This document shows positions 48,339 through 59,525 of a DNA stretch of 64,000 nucleotides, piece by piece. The notes under the pieces are model-generated. The model did no database searches, was not told the DNA's origin, and saw nothing but the letters and a program-made list of their open reading frames with translations. The DNA is taken from contig NZ_JBBHLB010000013.1 in NCBI RefSeq assembly GCF_037572415.1, positions 25,084 through 89,083 of the forward strand. Reading direction: 5' to 3'. The position numbers and the translations under genes are program-made. The number at the start of each line of letters is the position of its first letter. The stretch's first letter is position 1. The DNA comes from Flavonifractor porci (GTDB lineage Bacteria > Bacillota > Clostridia > Oscillospirales > Oscillospiraceae).

Positions 48339-51300
48339 ATGAAACAACTGCTGTCCGCGCTGAAGGATATCCCGGAATATTGTGCCCTGACGGCGGCCAT
48401 TGACAACGGGGCCTGCCCTGTGGCCTTCTCCGGATTATCGGCGGTCCACCGGGCCCACTTTGCCGCCGGGCTCCATCAGGAGCTGGAGCGGCCGGTGGTG
48501 GTGGTGTGCGCCGACGAGGGGGAGGCCCAGCGGATGGAGAAGGACCTGGCCGCCCTCTCCGGGGAGAAGGTGGCCACCCTGTCCGCCCGGGAGTTCACCT
48601 TCCACAACGCGGCGGTGGTGTCCCGGCAGTATGAGCACCGGCGGCTGTCCGTCCTGCGTGCCCTGGCGGCGGGGGAGTGCCCCCTGCTGGTGTGTACGGT
48701 GGAGTCCCTCCTCCAGCGCACCATCCCCAAGACCCTGCTCACCCAGGCGGCCCAGGTGGTGCGGATGGGGGAGGCCCATGACCTGAACGAGCTCACCGAC
48801 ACCCTCACCGCCGCCGGGTACGCCCGGTGCCAGCAGGTGGAGGGTGTGGGCCAGTTTGCCCTGCGGGGCGGCATCCTGGACTTCTTCTCTCCCGCCCACC
48901 AGAAGCCGGTGCGTGTGGAGTTCTTCGGGGACGAAGTGGACGCCATGGGCTTCTTCGACCCGGACACCCAGCGCCGCATTCAGAACATCAGCGAGGCGGA
49001 GATTCTGCCTGCCGCCGAGGTGCTGCCCCAGTTCACCCCCGGCGGCTGGGCGGGGCTGCTGGAGGGCCTGGACAAGCTGATTGTCCGTACCCGCAAGCGC
49101 AAGGGGGCGGAAAAGCTGGTCCAGACCCTGGAGGAGGACCGGGAGCGGCTGGACGCCGGTACCTCCTTCCCGGCCATGGACCGGTATGTAAGCCTGATCT
49201 ACCCCCAGATGGCCACGGCGGCCGACTATCTGCCGGAGGATGCGGTAATACTCTTCAGCGAGAGTGGCCGGGTGGCCGAGCGGGGGAAGAACTACCTGTG
49301 GCAGCTGGGGGAGGACGCCAAGTCCCTGATGGAGCGGGGCGAGCTGGCGGGGGATCTGGCCGACTTTGCCCGCACCCCCGAGGAGCTGTGGCAGGTGATG
49401 GAGGAGTGGCCGGTGTGCTACCTGGACGCCTTCGCCGCCTCCACCTATCCCCGGCGGCCCCGGACGGTGATCAACCTGCTGGCCAAGCAGCTGCCCTCTT
49501 ACGGCGCCAGCCTGGAGACCGCCGTCTCCGACCTGGCCCATTACGTCTCCGAGGGCTTCCGTACCGTGGTGCTGGTGAGCAGCCAGCAGCGGGCCCTCAA
49601 CCTCCAGGCCCTGCTGCGGGAGCAGAAGATGACCACCGCCGTGGACTTCGAGCTTCACGAGCTGCCCGGCTACGGCAAGGCGGTCATTGCCGTGGGGGGC
49701 GTGACTGCCGGTATGGAGTACCCGGTGGGGCGGCTGGCGGTACTCACCGAGGGCCAGTCCGCCCTGGGCAAGAAGCGCCGGAGCAAGCCCGCAACCAACC
49801 GGCAGAAGCTGAAATCCTATGCCGACCTGTCCCCCGGGGATCTGGTGGTCCACGAGCACCACGGCGTGGGCCGGTTCGTGGAGATGACCAAGAAAGTGGT
49901 GGACGGCATTGAGAAGGACTATGTGAAGATCGCCTATGCCGGCACCGACATTCTGTACGTCCCCGCCACCCAGCTGGATCTGGTGAGCAAGTATATCGGC
50001 GGCGGCGAGGACGCCAACGAGAAGCGCAAGCTGTCCAAGCTGGGAGGCGGCGACTGGGAGCGGGCCAAGTCCAAGGCCAAGAAGGCGGTAAAGGACCTGG
50101 CCAAGGGCTTGATCCAGCTGTACGCCCAGCGGCAGCGGCAGCCCGGCTTCGCCTTCTCTCCCGACTCCGAGTGGATGCACGAGTTTGAGGAGCAGTTCGA
50201 GTACGCCGAGACCGACGACCAGCTGCGGTGCATCGCCGAGATCAAGCGGGACATGGAGACCGCCCGGCCCATGGACCGGCTGCTGTGCGGCGACGTGGGC
50301 TACGGCAAGACCGAGGTGGCCTTCCGGGCCATTATGAAGTGCGTGCTGGACGGCAAGCAGGCCGCCATTCTGGTGCCCACCACCGTGCTGGCCCGGCAGC
50401 ACTACCTGTCCGCCAAGCAGCGCTTTGCCAAGTACCCGGTGGAGATCGACGTGGTGAGCCGGTTCCGCACCGCTGCCCAGATGAAAGAGACCCTGCGGCG
50501 GCTGTCGGCGGGGCAGATCGACCTCTTGATCGGCACCCACCGGCTTTTCCAGAAGGATGTGACCTTCAAGGACCTGGGGCTGCTGGTCATCGACGAGGAG
50601 CAGCGCTTCGGCGTCCAGCACAAGGAGCGGCTCAAGGAGCTGTCCCGCCAGGTGGACGTGCTCACCCTTTCGGCTACTCCCATTCCCCGTACCCTCAACA
50701 TGGCCCTCTCGGGTATCCGGGATATGTCCACCCTGGAGGAGCCCCCCATGGACCGCCAGCCGGTGCAGACCTATGTGCTGGAGCACGACTGGGGCGTGCT
50801 GATGGACGCCGCCCGCCGGGAGCTGGAGCGGGGCGGCCAGGTGTACTACCTCCACAACCGGGTGGACACCATCACCCGCACCGCCGCCCGCATCAAGGAG
50901 ATGCTGGGGGAGGACGTGGAGGTGGCGGTGGCCCATGGCAAAATGAGCCAGGAAGAATTGAACGAGGTCATGACCCGTATGAGCGAGGGCGAGGTGGATG
51001 TGCTGGTGTGTACCACCATCATCGAGACCGGCATCGACATTGCCAACGCCAACACCCTCATCATTGAGGACGCTGACAAGATGGGTCTGGCCCAGCTCCA
51101 CCAGATCAGAGGCCGTGTGGGCCGGTCCACCCGCCGGGCCTTCGCCTACCTGACCTACCGGCAGGGGAAGGTGCTCACCGAGGTGGCCTCCAAGCGGCTG
51201 GGGGCCATCCGGGAGTTTGCCGAGTTCGGCTCCGGCTTCAAGATCGCCATGCGCGACCTGGAGATCCGGGGCGCGGGCAACATCCTGGGCCCGGAGCAGT

Positions 51301-51857
51301 CCGGCTTCATGCTCAGTGTGGGCTACGATATGTACCTGCGGCTGCTGGAGGAGGCGGTGCTGGAGGAGCGGGGGGAGCCCATCCCCAAGCGCACCGAGTG
51401 CGCCGCCGACCTCAGTGTGGCGGCCTCCATCCCCGACCGGTACGTCCCCTCCCCGGAGGAGCGGATGGACCTGTACCGGCGGATCGCCGCCATCCGCACC
51501 GAGGCCGACGCCGACGACGTCACCGACGAGCTCATCGACCGCTACGGCGACCCGCCCCGGACGGTGAACAACCTGATTTCGGTGGCTCTGCTGCGGGCGG
51601 CCGCCGCCGAGAATGGGGTGGTGCAGATCCGCCAGCAGGGGGGCGGCCTGCAATTTTATCTGGACGGCTTTGACCTCCAGCGGGTGAGCGCCCTGTGCGC
51701 CCTGGAGCACTACCGGGGGCGGCTGCTCTTCTCCGCCGGGGAGAAGCCCTACCTGGCCCTGCGGCTCAAGAAGGGGGAGGACCCCCTGAAATGGGGCCGC
51801 AAGGTGATGGAGGACTACGGCAAGACCGGGGCGCAAAGCCCGGCAGACCAACCGTAA
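48339..51857 (+). CDS. mfd: Transcription-repair coupling factor Mfd
   Basis: A 1172-residue translocase that removes stalled RNA polymerase and recruits UvrA. The UvrB-like N-terminal domains (about 1-350) are followed by the RNA-polymerase-interacting CarD-like domain near 495-560 (DLSPGDLVVHEHHGVGRFVEM), the RecG-like helicase with Walker A GDVGYGKTE near 649-657, DEEQ near 751, and the C-terminal TRCF domain near 1010-1110. Full length. GAGGTG lies 6 nt before the ATG. It keeps the pth-mfd neighbourhood of Bacillus with four extra genes between. Confidence 0.98.
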   Translation: MKQLLSALKDIPEYCALTAAIDNGACPVAFSGLSAVHRAHFAAGLHQELERPVVVVCADEGEAQRMEKDLAALSGEKVATLSAREFTFHNAAVVSRQYEHRRLSVLRALAAGECPLLVCTVESLLQRTIPKTLLTQAAQVVRMGEAHDLNELTDTLTAAGYARCQQVEGVGQFALRGGILDFFSPAHQKPVRVEFFGDEVDAMGFFDPDTQRRIQNISEAEILPAAEVLPQFTPGGWAGLLEGLDKLIVRTRKRKGAEKLVQTLEEDRERLDAGTSFPAMDRYVSLIYPQMATAADYLPEDAVILFSESGRVAERGKNYLWQLGEDAKSLMERGELAGDLADFARTPEELWQVMEEWPVCYLDAFAASTYPRRPRTVINLLAKQLPSYGASLETAVSDLAHYVSEGFRTVVLVSSQQRALNLQALLREQKMTTAVDFELHELPGYGKAVIAVGGVTAGMEYPVGRLAVLTEGQSALGKKRRSKPATNRQKLKSYADLSPGDLVVHEHHGVGRFVEMTKKVVDGIEKDYVKIAYAGTDILYVPATQLDLVSKYIGGGEDANEKRKLSKLGGGDWERAKSKAKKAVKDLAKGLIQLYAQRQRQPGFAFSPDSEWMHEFEEQFEYAETDDQLRCIAEIKRDMETARPMDRLLCGDVGYGKTEVAFRAIMKCVLDGKQAAILVPTTVLARQHYLSAKQRFAKYPVEIDVVSRFRTAAQMKETLRRLSAGQIDLLIGTHRLFQKDVTFKDLGLLVIDEEQRFGVQHKERLKELSRQVDVLTLSATPIPRTLNMALSGIRDMSTLEEPPMDRQPVQTYVLEHDWGVLMDAARRELERGGQVYYLHNRVDTITRTAARIKEMLGEDVEVAVAHGKMSQEELNEVMTRMSEGEVDVLVCTTIIETGIDIANANTLIIEDADKMGLAQLHQIRGRVGRSTRRAFAYLTYRQGKVLTEVASKRLGAIREFAEFGSGFKIAMRDLEIRGAGNILGPEQSGFMLSVGYDMYLRLLEEAVLEERGEPIPKRTECAADLSVAASIPDRYVPSPEERMDLYRRIAAIRTEADADDVTDELIDRYGDPPRTVNNLISVALLRAAAAENGVVQIRQQGGGLQFYLDGFDLQRVSALCALEHYRGRLLFSAGEKPYLALRLKKGEDPLKWGRKVMEDYGKTGAQSPADQP

Positions 51858-51862
51858 AACAG

Positions 51863-51901
51863 ACAGAAGGGGCCCGGCGCATTGCGCCGGGCCCCTTCTG
51901 T
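51863..51901. terminator. Bidirectional terminator after mfd
   Basis: A 17-bp perfect stem, CAGAAGGGGCCCGGCGC and its complement, with an ATT loop. It lies between convergent genes. Its T tracts are short (TTCTGT), but the stem is strong. Confidence 0.7.
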
Positions 51902-51929
51902 ATAGGGAAAGAAAGATGGGAATCGTGGA

Positions 51930-52964
51930 TCAGAAGCCGATAATATTGAGGTAGACGTCCACATTGCCGTGGACCAGCCGGGTATCGCCGTTTTCATCGT
52001 CGTAGAACCAGAAGTTCTCCTCCATAGGGAAGTCCGGGTTGGAGGTACCGGCGGTGGCGTATACCGGGATGGAGATCTTCACCCAGCCGTCGGTGGCCTT
52101 GGTAAAGGTGCCGGTCAGGTACTTGTCTGCCCAGCGGTAGCCGTCCTCATTCTCAATGACCTCATGGTCCAGAGACAGACCGTACTCGGCCAGAGCGTCC
52201 AGGGTGGCCTGGGTACCCAGGGGGGAGGCGCCGGGGATCTCCCGGTCGGCGGTCAGGTCGTCGGCGGTGTAGAAGATGCCGTCATAGAAGGAGTTGATGC
52301 CGGCCCGGTCCACGGTGTCGCCTACCTTGCCCCACAGGATGATGGGGGCCACCGCAAATTCGCCGGACTCCACGAACCGGAAGTGGAGGGTGCGGGTGAC
52401 GGGGTCGCCCTTTCTGGGGGTGACGGTAAAGGTCACGTCGGTTTCACCGGCGGCCTGGCACTCGCCCTCCAGGTGGTCGCCCAACAGGGTGATGCCGTCA
52501 GGCAGCTGGCCCTCCACCAGCTTGACGGTAAAGCTGCTGTTCTGCTGCTCCTCGGGCAGCCACCAGCGGAACTCATAGCCCACGCCGTTGTACCACAGCT
52601 CCTCCTCGCCGTTGTCATTGACGTAGGGCTCGGGCTCCACGGAGAGTACATAGTCTACCTTGTCGGGATCGTAGGGGGGCTTTACGGACTGAATGACGGC
52701 GGTCTGGGTGGCGGCGTCGTAGCCCACTTCCTTGCCGAAGGCCTCACTGATGGCCCGGATGGGCACATAGGTGGTGCCGTTGTAGGCGAACACGTCCATT
52801 TCCTTGCCGTTGACGTCCTTGGGCACAAAGGCCTCGCCGTCGATGGACAGCTTCATGCCCGGGTTGACGGCGATGCTGACCAGATTACCGGCGGCCAGGG
52901 CGGCGGTGCCGGTGCCCAGCACCACAGTGAGGGCCAGAGCGGCCATGCGGGTCCTTTTTTTCAT
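51930..52964 (-). CDS. Secreted stalk-domain (copper amine oxidase N-like) protein
   Basis: A 344-residue exported protein: signal peptide at about 1-25, then a Cu_amine_oxidN1/stalk domain at about 28-95 (NPGMKLSIDGEAFVPKDVNGK, YNGTTYVPIRAISEAFGKEVGYD), followed by a beta-rich region with no recognised catalytic motif. Stalk domains occur in many Firmicute surface proteins and are not themselves oxidases. AGGAAG lies 9 nt before the ATG. Its promoter shares an inverted-repeat operator with the kinase operon. Confidence 0.78.
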   Translation of the reverse strand: MKKRTRMAALALTVVLGTGTAALAAGNLVSIAVNPGMKLSIDGEAFVPKDVNGKEMDVFAYNGTTYVPIRAISEAFGKEVGYDAATQTAVIQSVKPPYDPDKVDYVLSVEPEPYVNDNGEEELWYNGVGYEFRWWLPEEQQNSSFTVKLVEGQLPDGITLLGDHLEGECQAAGETDVTFTVTPRKGDPVTRTLHFRFVESGEFAVAPIILWGKVGDTVDRAGINSFYDGIFYTADDLTADREIPGASPLGTQATLDALAEYGLSLDHEVIENEDGYRWADKYLTGTFTKATDGWVKISIPVYATAGTSNPDFPMEENFWFYDDENGDTRLVHGNVDVYLNIIGF

Positions 52965-53010
52965 AGAGACACTTCCTTTCATGAACTGCGGGGTTTCAAG
53001 GGTTGAAACC

Positions 53011-53055
53011 AGCATACCACAGTACTGTAAGAAAGTGGTGTGCGCGAATGCACAC
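53011..53055 (-). promoter_or_regulatory. Inverted-repeat operator and extended -10, stalk-domain gene
   Basis: GTGTGC-GCGAAT-GCACAC (53038-53055) lies 21 bp upstream (minus strand) of TATGCT (53016-53011), which has an extended TG. No -35 hexamer is seen, so activation by a bound regulator is likely. The same repeat at the same spacing lies before the kinase operon. Confidence 0.6.
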
Positions 53056-53076
53056 TTGTGCCGGCGGGCGGGGCCC

Positions 53077-54957
53077 TTATCCCAGGGAGCTTACCCTGCC
53101 GGGACAGGCAATCTCGGCAGAGGCCGTCATGGACTGGGGCACCAGCACCAGATTGAGCCGGGGCAGGTCAGTCAGGGGGGAGAAGTCGGGGACGGCAGGG
53201 CCGTTGAAGCAGAAGGTCTCCAGCAGTCCGGCCTGGGCCAGGGGGGACAGGTCGGTGACATGGGAGCTGAACAGCCCCAGATTGCGCAGCCGGGGCAGGT
53301 CGCCCGCCCCTTCCAGGGAGTTCTGCCCGGCGTGGAGCCGCAGGTCCACTACCTGGCAGCCCGCCAGAACAGACAGATCCTCACAGGGCAGCAGGCCCAC
53401 GTTCAGGATGGGCAGCTGCTCCCGCTTTGTCAGAGCGGCCACCGCCTCCTCCGGGGGCGCCCACAGGGAGAGCTCCTCCAGCAGGGGCAGAGTAGCCAGC
53501 ACCGACCAGTCTCCGTCGGACACCGTACGCCCGCCCAGGGACAGGCGGACCAGAGGCAGATCAGTCAGGGGAGCCAGACTGTCCAGGGGGGTGAGCTGGT
53601 CGCCGCCGCCCACCCCGTCCAGATTCAGGTTCCGCAGCCTGGCCAGTCCCGCCAGCGGACTCAGATCGGAGGGGGTGTTGCCCCCCAGCCACAGGGTGCT
53701 CAGGCCGATGAGGGAGGAGAGGGGAGACAGGTCCTCAATGTGGTTGTCGCACACCACCAGCGTGGTGATGGGCAGCCCCTCCAGAGGGGACAGTTCGGTG
53801 ATCTGCTGCCGGCACAGCCATACCTCCTCCAGATTGGGCATATGAGCCAGCAGGGATAGGTCGGACACATCGCCCCGAGAGGTATCACCGGTGGTATCAT
53901 TCATATAATAGGAATAGGACGAGGGGTCCTCCAGCACCTCGTTGCCCAGCAGAGCCAGCCGCTCCACCTGCTCCAGATCGCCGTAGGTGATCTCTCCCAG
54001 GGGCCGGTCCAGCTCCTCCCGCACTGCCAGCTCCAGACAGTAGGAGGAGAATTCCACCGGCTGGGACGCCTGCATCCGGGGGAGGACTGCCCCTCCGGCC
54101 ACCCCCAGGCATAGGGCCAGGGCACAGGCCGCTGCCGCCAGCGTTACCGGCCCCCGGCGGGACCTGCCGCCAAGGGCGTCCTTCAGTGCCCCAGCGGTGG
54201 GATAGCGGTCGTCGGGACTGAAGGCGGTGCATTTGCGCAGCACCCCCTTCAGCTGCCGGGATACGGGGGCCTCCTCCAGACTGCCCCGGTCATAGGAGCC
54301 GGTGAGGGCCCAGATCAGGGTGGCGCCAAGGGCATACAGGTCGGCCCGCTCGTCGGTCTGGGCAAAGCCGTATTGCTCCGGCGGCGCGGTAACCGAGCTG
54401 CCCATAATGCGGGTGTCGCTGTCCCGGTGGGGCTTGTACTGCCGGGCGATGCCGAAGTCGATGAGCCCCACGCCCCCGTCAGATCCCACGATGATATTGT
54501 CCGGCTTGATATCCCGGTGGATGATGGGCGGGTCCATCCCGTGGAGCCGCTCCAGCAGCTCCACCAGCTGTCCACCCAGCTGGCGGCAGTGGGCCTCGTC
54601 ACAGGGGCCGGTGCGGTCCAGATAACGGGTCAGGGACTGGCCGGGCAGATAGCTGCGGACCAGATAGACCGACTGCTCCTGCCGGAAGCAGTCGGCGGCC
54701 AGGGGCACGCGGCCTGCCAGAGCGGGGTAGAGCTGGGTGAGCAGCCGGAACTCCTCCTCCAGGTCCTCGCCCCCCTCCCGGGCGATCTTGAGCGCATAGG
54801 GGGCCTCGTCGCACCGGCGGCGGAGGAGCCACACGCTGCGGCTCTCCCGCTCCGCCAGGCAGGCCTCCGGCCGGTAGACCAGGGCGATGCGGTCGGGCAG
54901 GGACAGACTGTCCACCACCTGCTTGTAGTCTTGACGAAAATCATCGGTGCGGCTCAC
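53077..54957 (-). CDS. Ser/Thr protein kinase with extracellular leucine-rich repeats
   Basis: A 626-residue Hanks-type kinase. Lys57 (YALKIAREG), HRD at 147-149 (IIHRDIKPDNII) and DFG at 167-169 are present, as is APPEQYGF near 191-198. No glycine-rich GxGxxG loop is seen; LAERESRSVWLL stands in its place. A transmembrane helix lies at about 271-292. The outer region (about 330-620) has leucine-rich repeats (LSPLEGLPITTLVV, LSPLAGLARLRNLNL). Instead of PASTA domains it may read a protein ligand or the wall. The GTG start overlaps the upstream gene stop (GTGA). Confidence 0.85.
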   Translation of the reverse strand: MSRTDDFRQDYKQVVDSLSLPDRIALVYRPEACLAERESRSVWLLRRRCDEAPYALKIAREGGEDLEEEFRLLTQLYPALAGRVPLAADCFRQEQSVYLVRSYLPGQSLTRYLDRTGPCDEAHCRQLGGQLVELLERLHGMDPPIIHRDIKPDNIIVGSDGGVGLIDFGIARQYKPHRDSDTRIMGSSVTAPPEQYGFAQTDERADLYALGATLIWALTGSYDRGSLEEAPVSRQLKGVLRKCTAFSPDDRYPTAGALKDALGGRSRRGPVTLAAAACALALCLGVAGGAVLPRMQASQPVEFSSYCLELAVREELDRPLGEITYGDLEQVERLALLGNEVLEDPSSYSYYMNDTTGDTSRGDVSDLSLLAHMPNLEEVWLCRQQITELSPLEGLPITTLVVCDNHIEDLSPLSSLIGLSTLWLGGNTPSDLSPLAGLARLRNLNLDGVGGGDQLTPLDSLAPLTDLPLVRLSLGGRTVSDGDWSVLATLPLLEELSLWAPPEEAVAALTKREQLPILNVGLLPCEDLSVLAGCQVVDLRLHAGQNSLEGAGDLPRLRNLGLFSSHVTDLSPLAQAGLLETFCFNGPAVPDFSPLTDLPRLNLVLVPQSMTASAEIACPGRVSSLG

Positions 54958-55364
54958 AAAAGCCCCCCTTCTCCCAGAGAGAGGAGCAGCTCGTCGGTCT
55001 CCTCCAGGGTCAGGTGATGGGTCAGTCCGTAGAGCACCGCCGCGTCAAACCGGCTGCGGGGATAGAGGGAGGCCTTGCCGCAGCGGGCGAGCAGCTGCTG
55101 GGCCTCCTCCTCTCCCAGCTCCAGCGCCAGGGCCAGCCGCAGCAGAAAGGTACGGGTGGGAGGACGGGTGCCATTGAAGAGCTGATAGCCATAGGACCGC
55201 TCCAGATAGCAGGCCCGGATGGCGTCCTTGACCAGCCAGCCCCGCCGCTCCAGCAGGCTGCATAAATAAAAGGTGAAGTCCGGCGGTGTGAACGCGCACC
55301 CTGCCAGCATGGCGGGATCGGAGGATGTGCAAATCGCGTTGCGCAGTTCTTCTGTGGTTTTCAC
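54954..55364 (-). CDS. Helix-turn-helix-like protein paired with the kinase
   Basis: A 136-residue, mostly helical protein. YGYQLFNGTRPPTRTFLLRLALALEL near 57-82 resembles the Cro/C1 helix-turn-helix (bind, turn, leucine-rich third helix), and EEEAQQLLARCG extends it. Start GTG with GGAGG upstream. It overlaps the kinase gene by 4 bp, so the two are co-translated. A DNA-binding kinase substrate acting on the shared inverted repeats is an attractive but unproven idea. Confidence 0.6.
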   Translation of the reverse strand: MKTTEELRNAICTSSDPAMLAGCAFTPPDFTFYLCSLLERRGWLVKDAIRACYLERSYGYQLFNGTRPPTRTFLLRLALALELGEEEAQQLLARCGKASLYPRSRFDAAVLYGLTHHLTLEETDELLLSLGEGGLL

Positions 55365-55455
55365 GGCGCCCCTCCTTCCTGATAAAATACGGATGATTTT
55401 ACAAAAAATGATTGACTATTTTTTGATTATACTACCTGTTTTTGGGCTTGGAAAG

Positions 55456-55500
55456 AGTGTATCATAGTTTTTCCGCCGGCAGGTGTGCAAAAATGCACAC
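55456..55500 (-). promoter_or_regulatory. Inverted-repeat operator and extended -10, kinase operon
   Basis: GTGTGC-AAAAAT-GCACAC (55483-55500) lies 21 bp upstream (minus strand) of TACACT (55461-55456) with extended TG. The flanks also match the 53.04-kb copy (GG before, TT after, AAT inside). The remainder of the 55365-55672 gap holds the secA promoter and A/T-rich sequence. Confidence 0.6.
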
Positions 55501-55597
55501 TTATTGCATGATGGGATAATAGCCGTGATCAGAAACAGGGAAAAGCAGGGAAATGCGATTTTGTTCACAATTTATTCTTTTATCTTTAAAGGGGTTA

Positions 55598-55606
55598 TGC
55601 TATACT
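55598..55606 (+). promoter_or_regulatory. Extended -10 promoter of secA
   Basis: TGCTATACT, 67 bp before the secA ATG; a TTTTAT stands at the -35 position with 17-bp spacing. Confidence 0.55.
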
Positions 55607-55672
55607 AGGAAACTGAATCAATGTCAACAGCCGCGTTTTGCGCGGTGGAGATCAGAAAGGTGAATCAGACAC

Positions 55673-58420
<2,748 letters not shown>

Positions 58421-58441
58421 AAGCAGCCTGGTCCCAGAAGC

Positions 58442-58502
58442 GGGGCGTCGGGGACGCCGCCCCCTACGGAAACCCGTAGGGGCGGGCCTCCGGACCGCCC
58501 GC
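58442..58502 (+). repeat. GTAGGGGC intergenic repeat, copy 2
   Basis: GGCGTC/GACGCC, CCCCTACGG/CCGTAGGGG and GGGC/GCCC form three hairpins in 61 bp between secA and pgeF. The copy at 15264-15324 has the same boxes. Confidence 0.65.
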
Positions 58503-58521
58503 CCTGGATAAAGGAGACCAT

Positions 58522-59334
58522 ATGAACATCATTGAACACAACAAAAATGGTCTGGTGTACCTGGCCTCTGACGGCGTTGAGGCCGCCGGCGGGGCGGTCC
58601 ACGGCTTTTCCACCCGGCTGGGCGGGGTGTCGGAGGGAATCTACGACTCCCTCAACCTGAGCATGACCCGGGGAGACGATCCGGCCAGAGTGGCGGAGAA
58701 CTACCGCCGGTTCTGCGCCGCCATCGGAGCCGATGTGAAGGGCGTGGTGTGCGCCAGCCAGGTCCATGGGGATACGGTGCGTTCCGTCACCACCGCCGAC
58801 CTGGGCATTGGTCTGGACGAGCCGGAGCCCTGGCAGGCCGACGGCCTGGTCACCGACATCCCCGGCGTGGTGCTTACTGTCTTTACCGCCGACTGCCTGC
58901 CCATCCTGCTCTACGATCCGGTGCGCCGGGTGGTGGGGGCGGTCCACGCCGGTTGGCGGGGTACCGCTCTGGGCATTGCCGCCAAGGCGGTGGAGCGGAT
59001 GGTGGATTGCTACGGCTGTGACCGGCTGGACATTCTGGCCGCCATCGGCCCCGGCATTTCCAAGTGCTGCTTCGAGACCCACGAGGACGTGCCCAATGCC
59101 ATGACCGAGGCCATGGGCGCCTCCGCGCTCCACTGCATCCAGGTGCTGCCCACCGGCAAGTTCCATGTGGATCTGAAGGCTCTCAACGCCAAACGGTTGG
59201 AGAGCGTGGGCCTGGACCCTGAGCATATTGCCGTGTCCGGCGACTGCACCGCCTGCCTCCACGACAAGTACTGGTCCCATCGCTTTACCCACGGGGAGCG
59301 GGGCAGCCAGGCTGCTATGATCGCAATCGTCTAG
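58522..59334 (+). CDS. pgeF: Laccase-domain peptidoglycan editing factor PgeF (YlmD)
   Basis: A 270-residue Cu/Zn-binding protein once called polyphenol oxidase. Metal ligands: His in SQVHGDTV near 79-86, Cys in TADCLPIL near 121-128, His in VHAGWRGTAL near 140-149. PgeF-type proteins hydrolyse misincorporated L-Ser from peptidoglycan precursors; others of the fold act on purine nucleosides. AAAGGAG lies 6 nt before the ATG. It stands alone between two repeat regions. Confidence 0.9.
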   Translation: MNIIEHNKNGLVYLASDGVEAAGGAVHGFSTRLGGVSEGIYDSLNLSMTRGDDPARVAENYRRFCAAIGADVKGVVCASQVHGDTVRSVTTADLGIGLDEPEPWQADGLVTDIPGVVLTVFTADCLPILLYDPVRRVVGAVHAGWRGTALGIAAKAVERMVDCYGCDRLDILAAIGPGISKCCFETHEDVPNAMTEAMGASALHCIQVLPTGKFHVDLKALNAKRLESVGLDPEHIAVSGDCTACLHDKYWSHRFTHGERGSQAAMIAIV

Positions 59335-59490
59335 GGGGGAATATATTCCCCCCTAGATACAAAACCGCCGCGCCGCCTTGCGGCACAACGGTTTTGATAC
59401 CCCCCTCGCCTCCCCACGGGGGAGACGGTTGCCCGCCAGTGCGGGCAAGCAGTGGTACCGTTCCGGGAAGTGAATTCCCGGAACGGTGTG
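59331..59490 (+). repeat. Hairpin-rich region with CCCTAGATAC repeat, copy 2
   Basis: A palindrome CTAGGGGGGAA/TTCCCCCCTAG (59331-59356) runs into the CCCTAGATAC repeat (59351-59386), then CAAAACCG/CGGTTTTG with an inner GCCGC/GCGGC, GCCCGC/GCGGGC, and ACCGTTCCGGGA with its complement. No promoter or coding frame is evident. Confidence 0.55.
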
Positions 59491-59525
59491 TTTTATACGG
59501 CACTTACAGACAGGAGGGGCTGCCC

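Noticed and set aside
48435..51851. Long minus-strand frame opposite mfd
   Set aside because: Antisense shadow of a full-length, motif-complete mfd; composition is biased and no family is recognisable.
51930..52964. Copper amine oxidase
   Set aside because: Only the short N-terminal stalk-type domain is present; the topaquinone catalytic domain is missing.
53038..53055. The inverted repeat as terminator of the kinase gene
   Set aside because: The 6-bp stem is weak, no T tract follows, and the second copy is not behind any gene; fixed spacing to a -10 fits an operator better.
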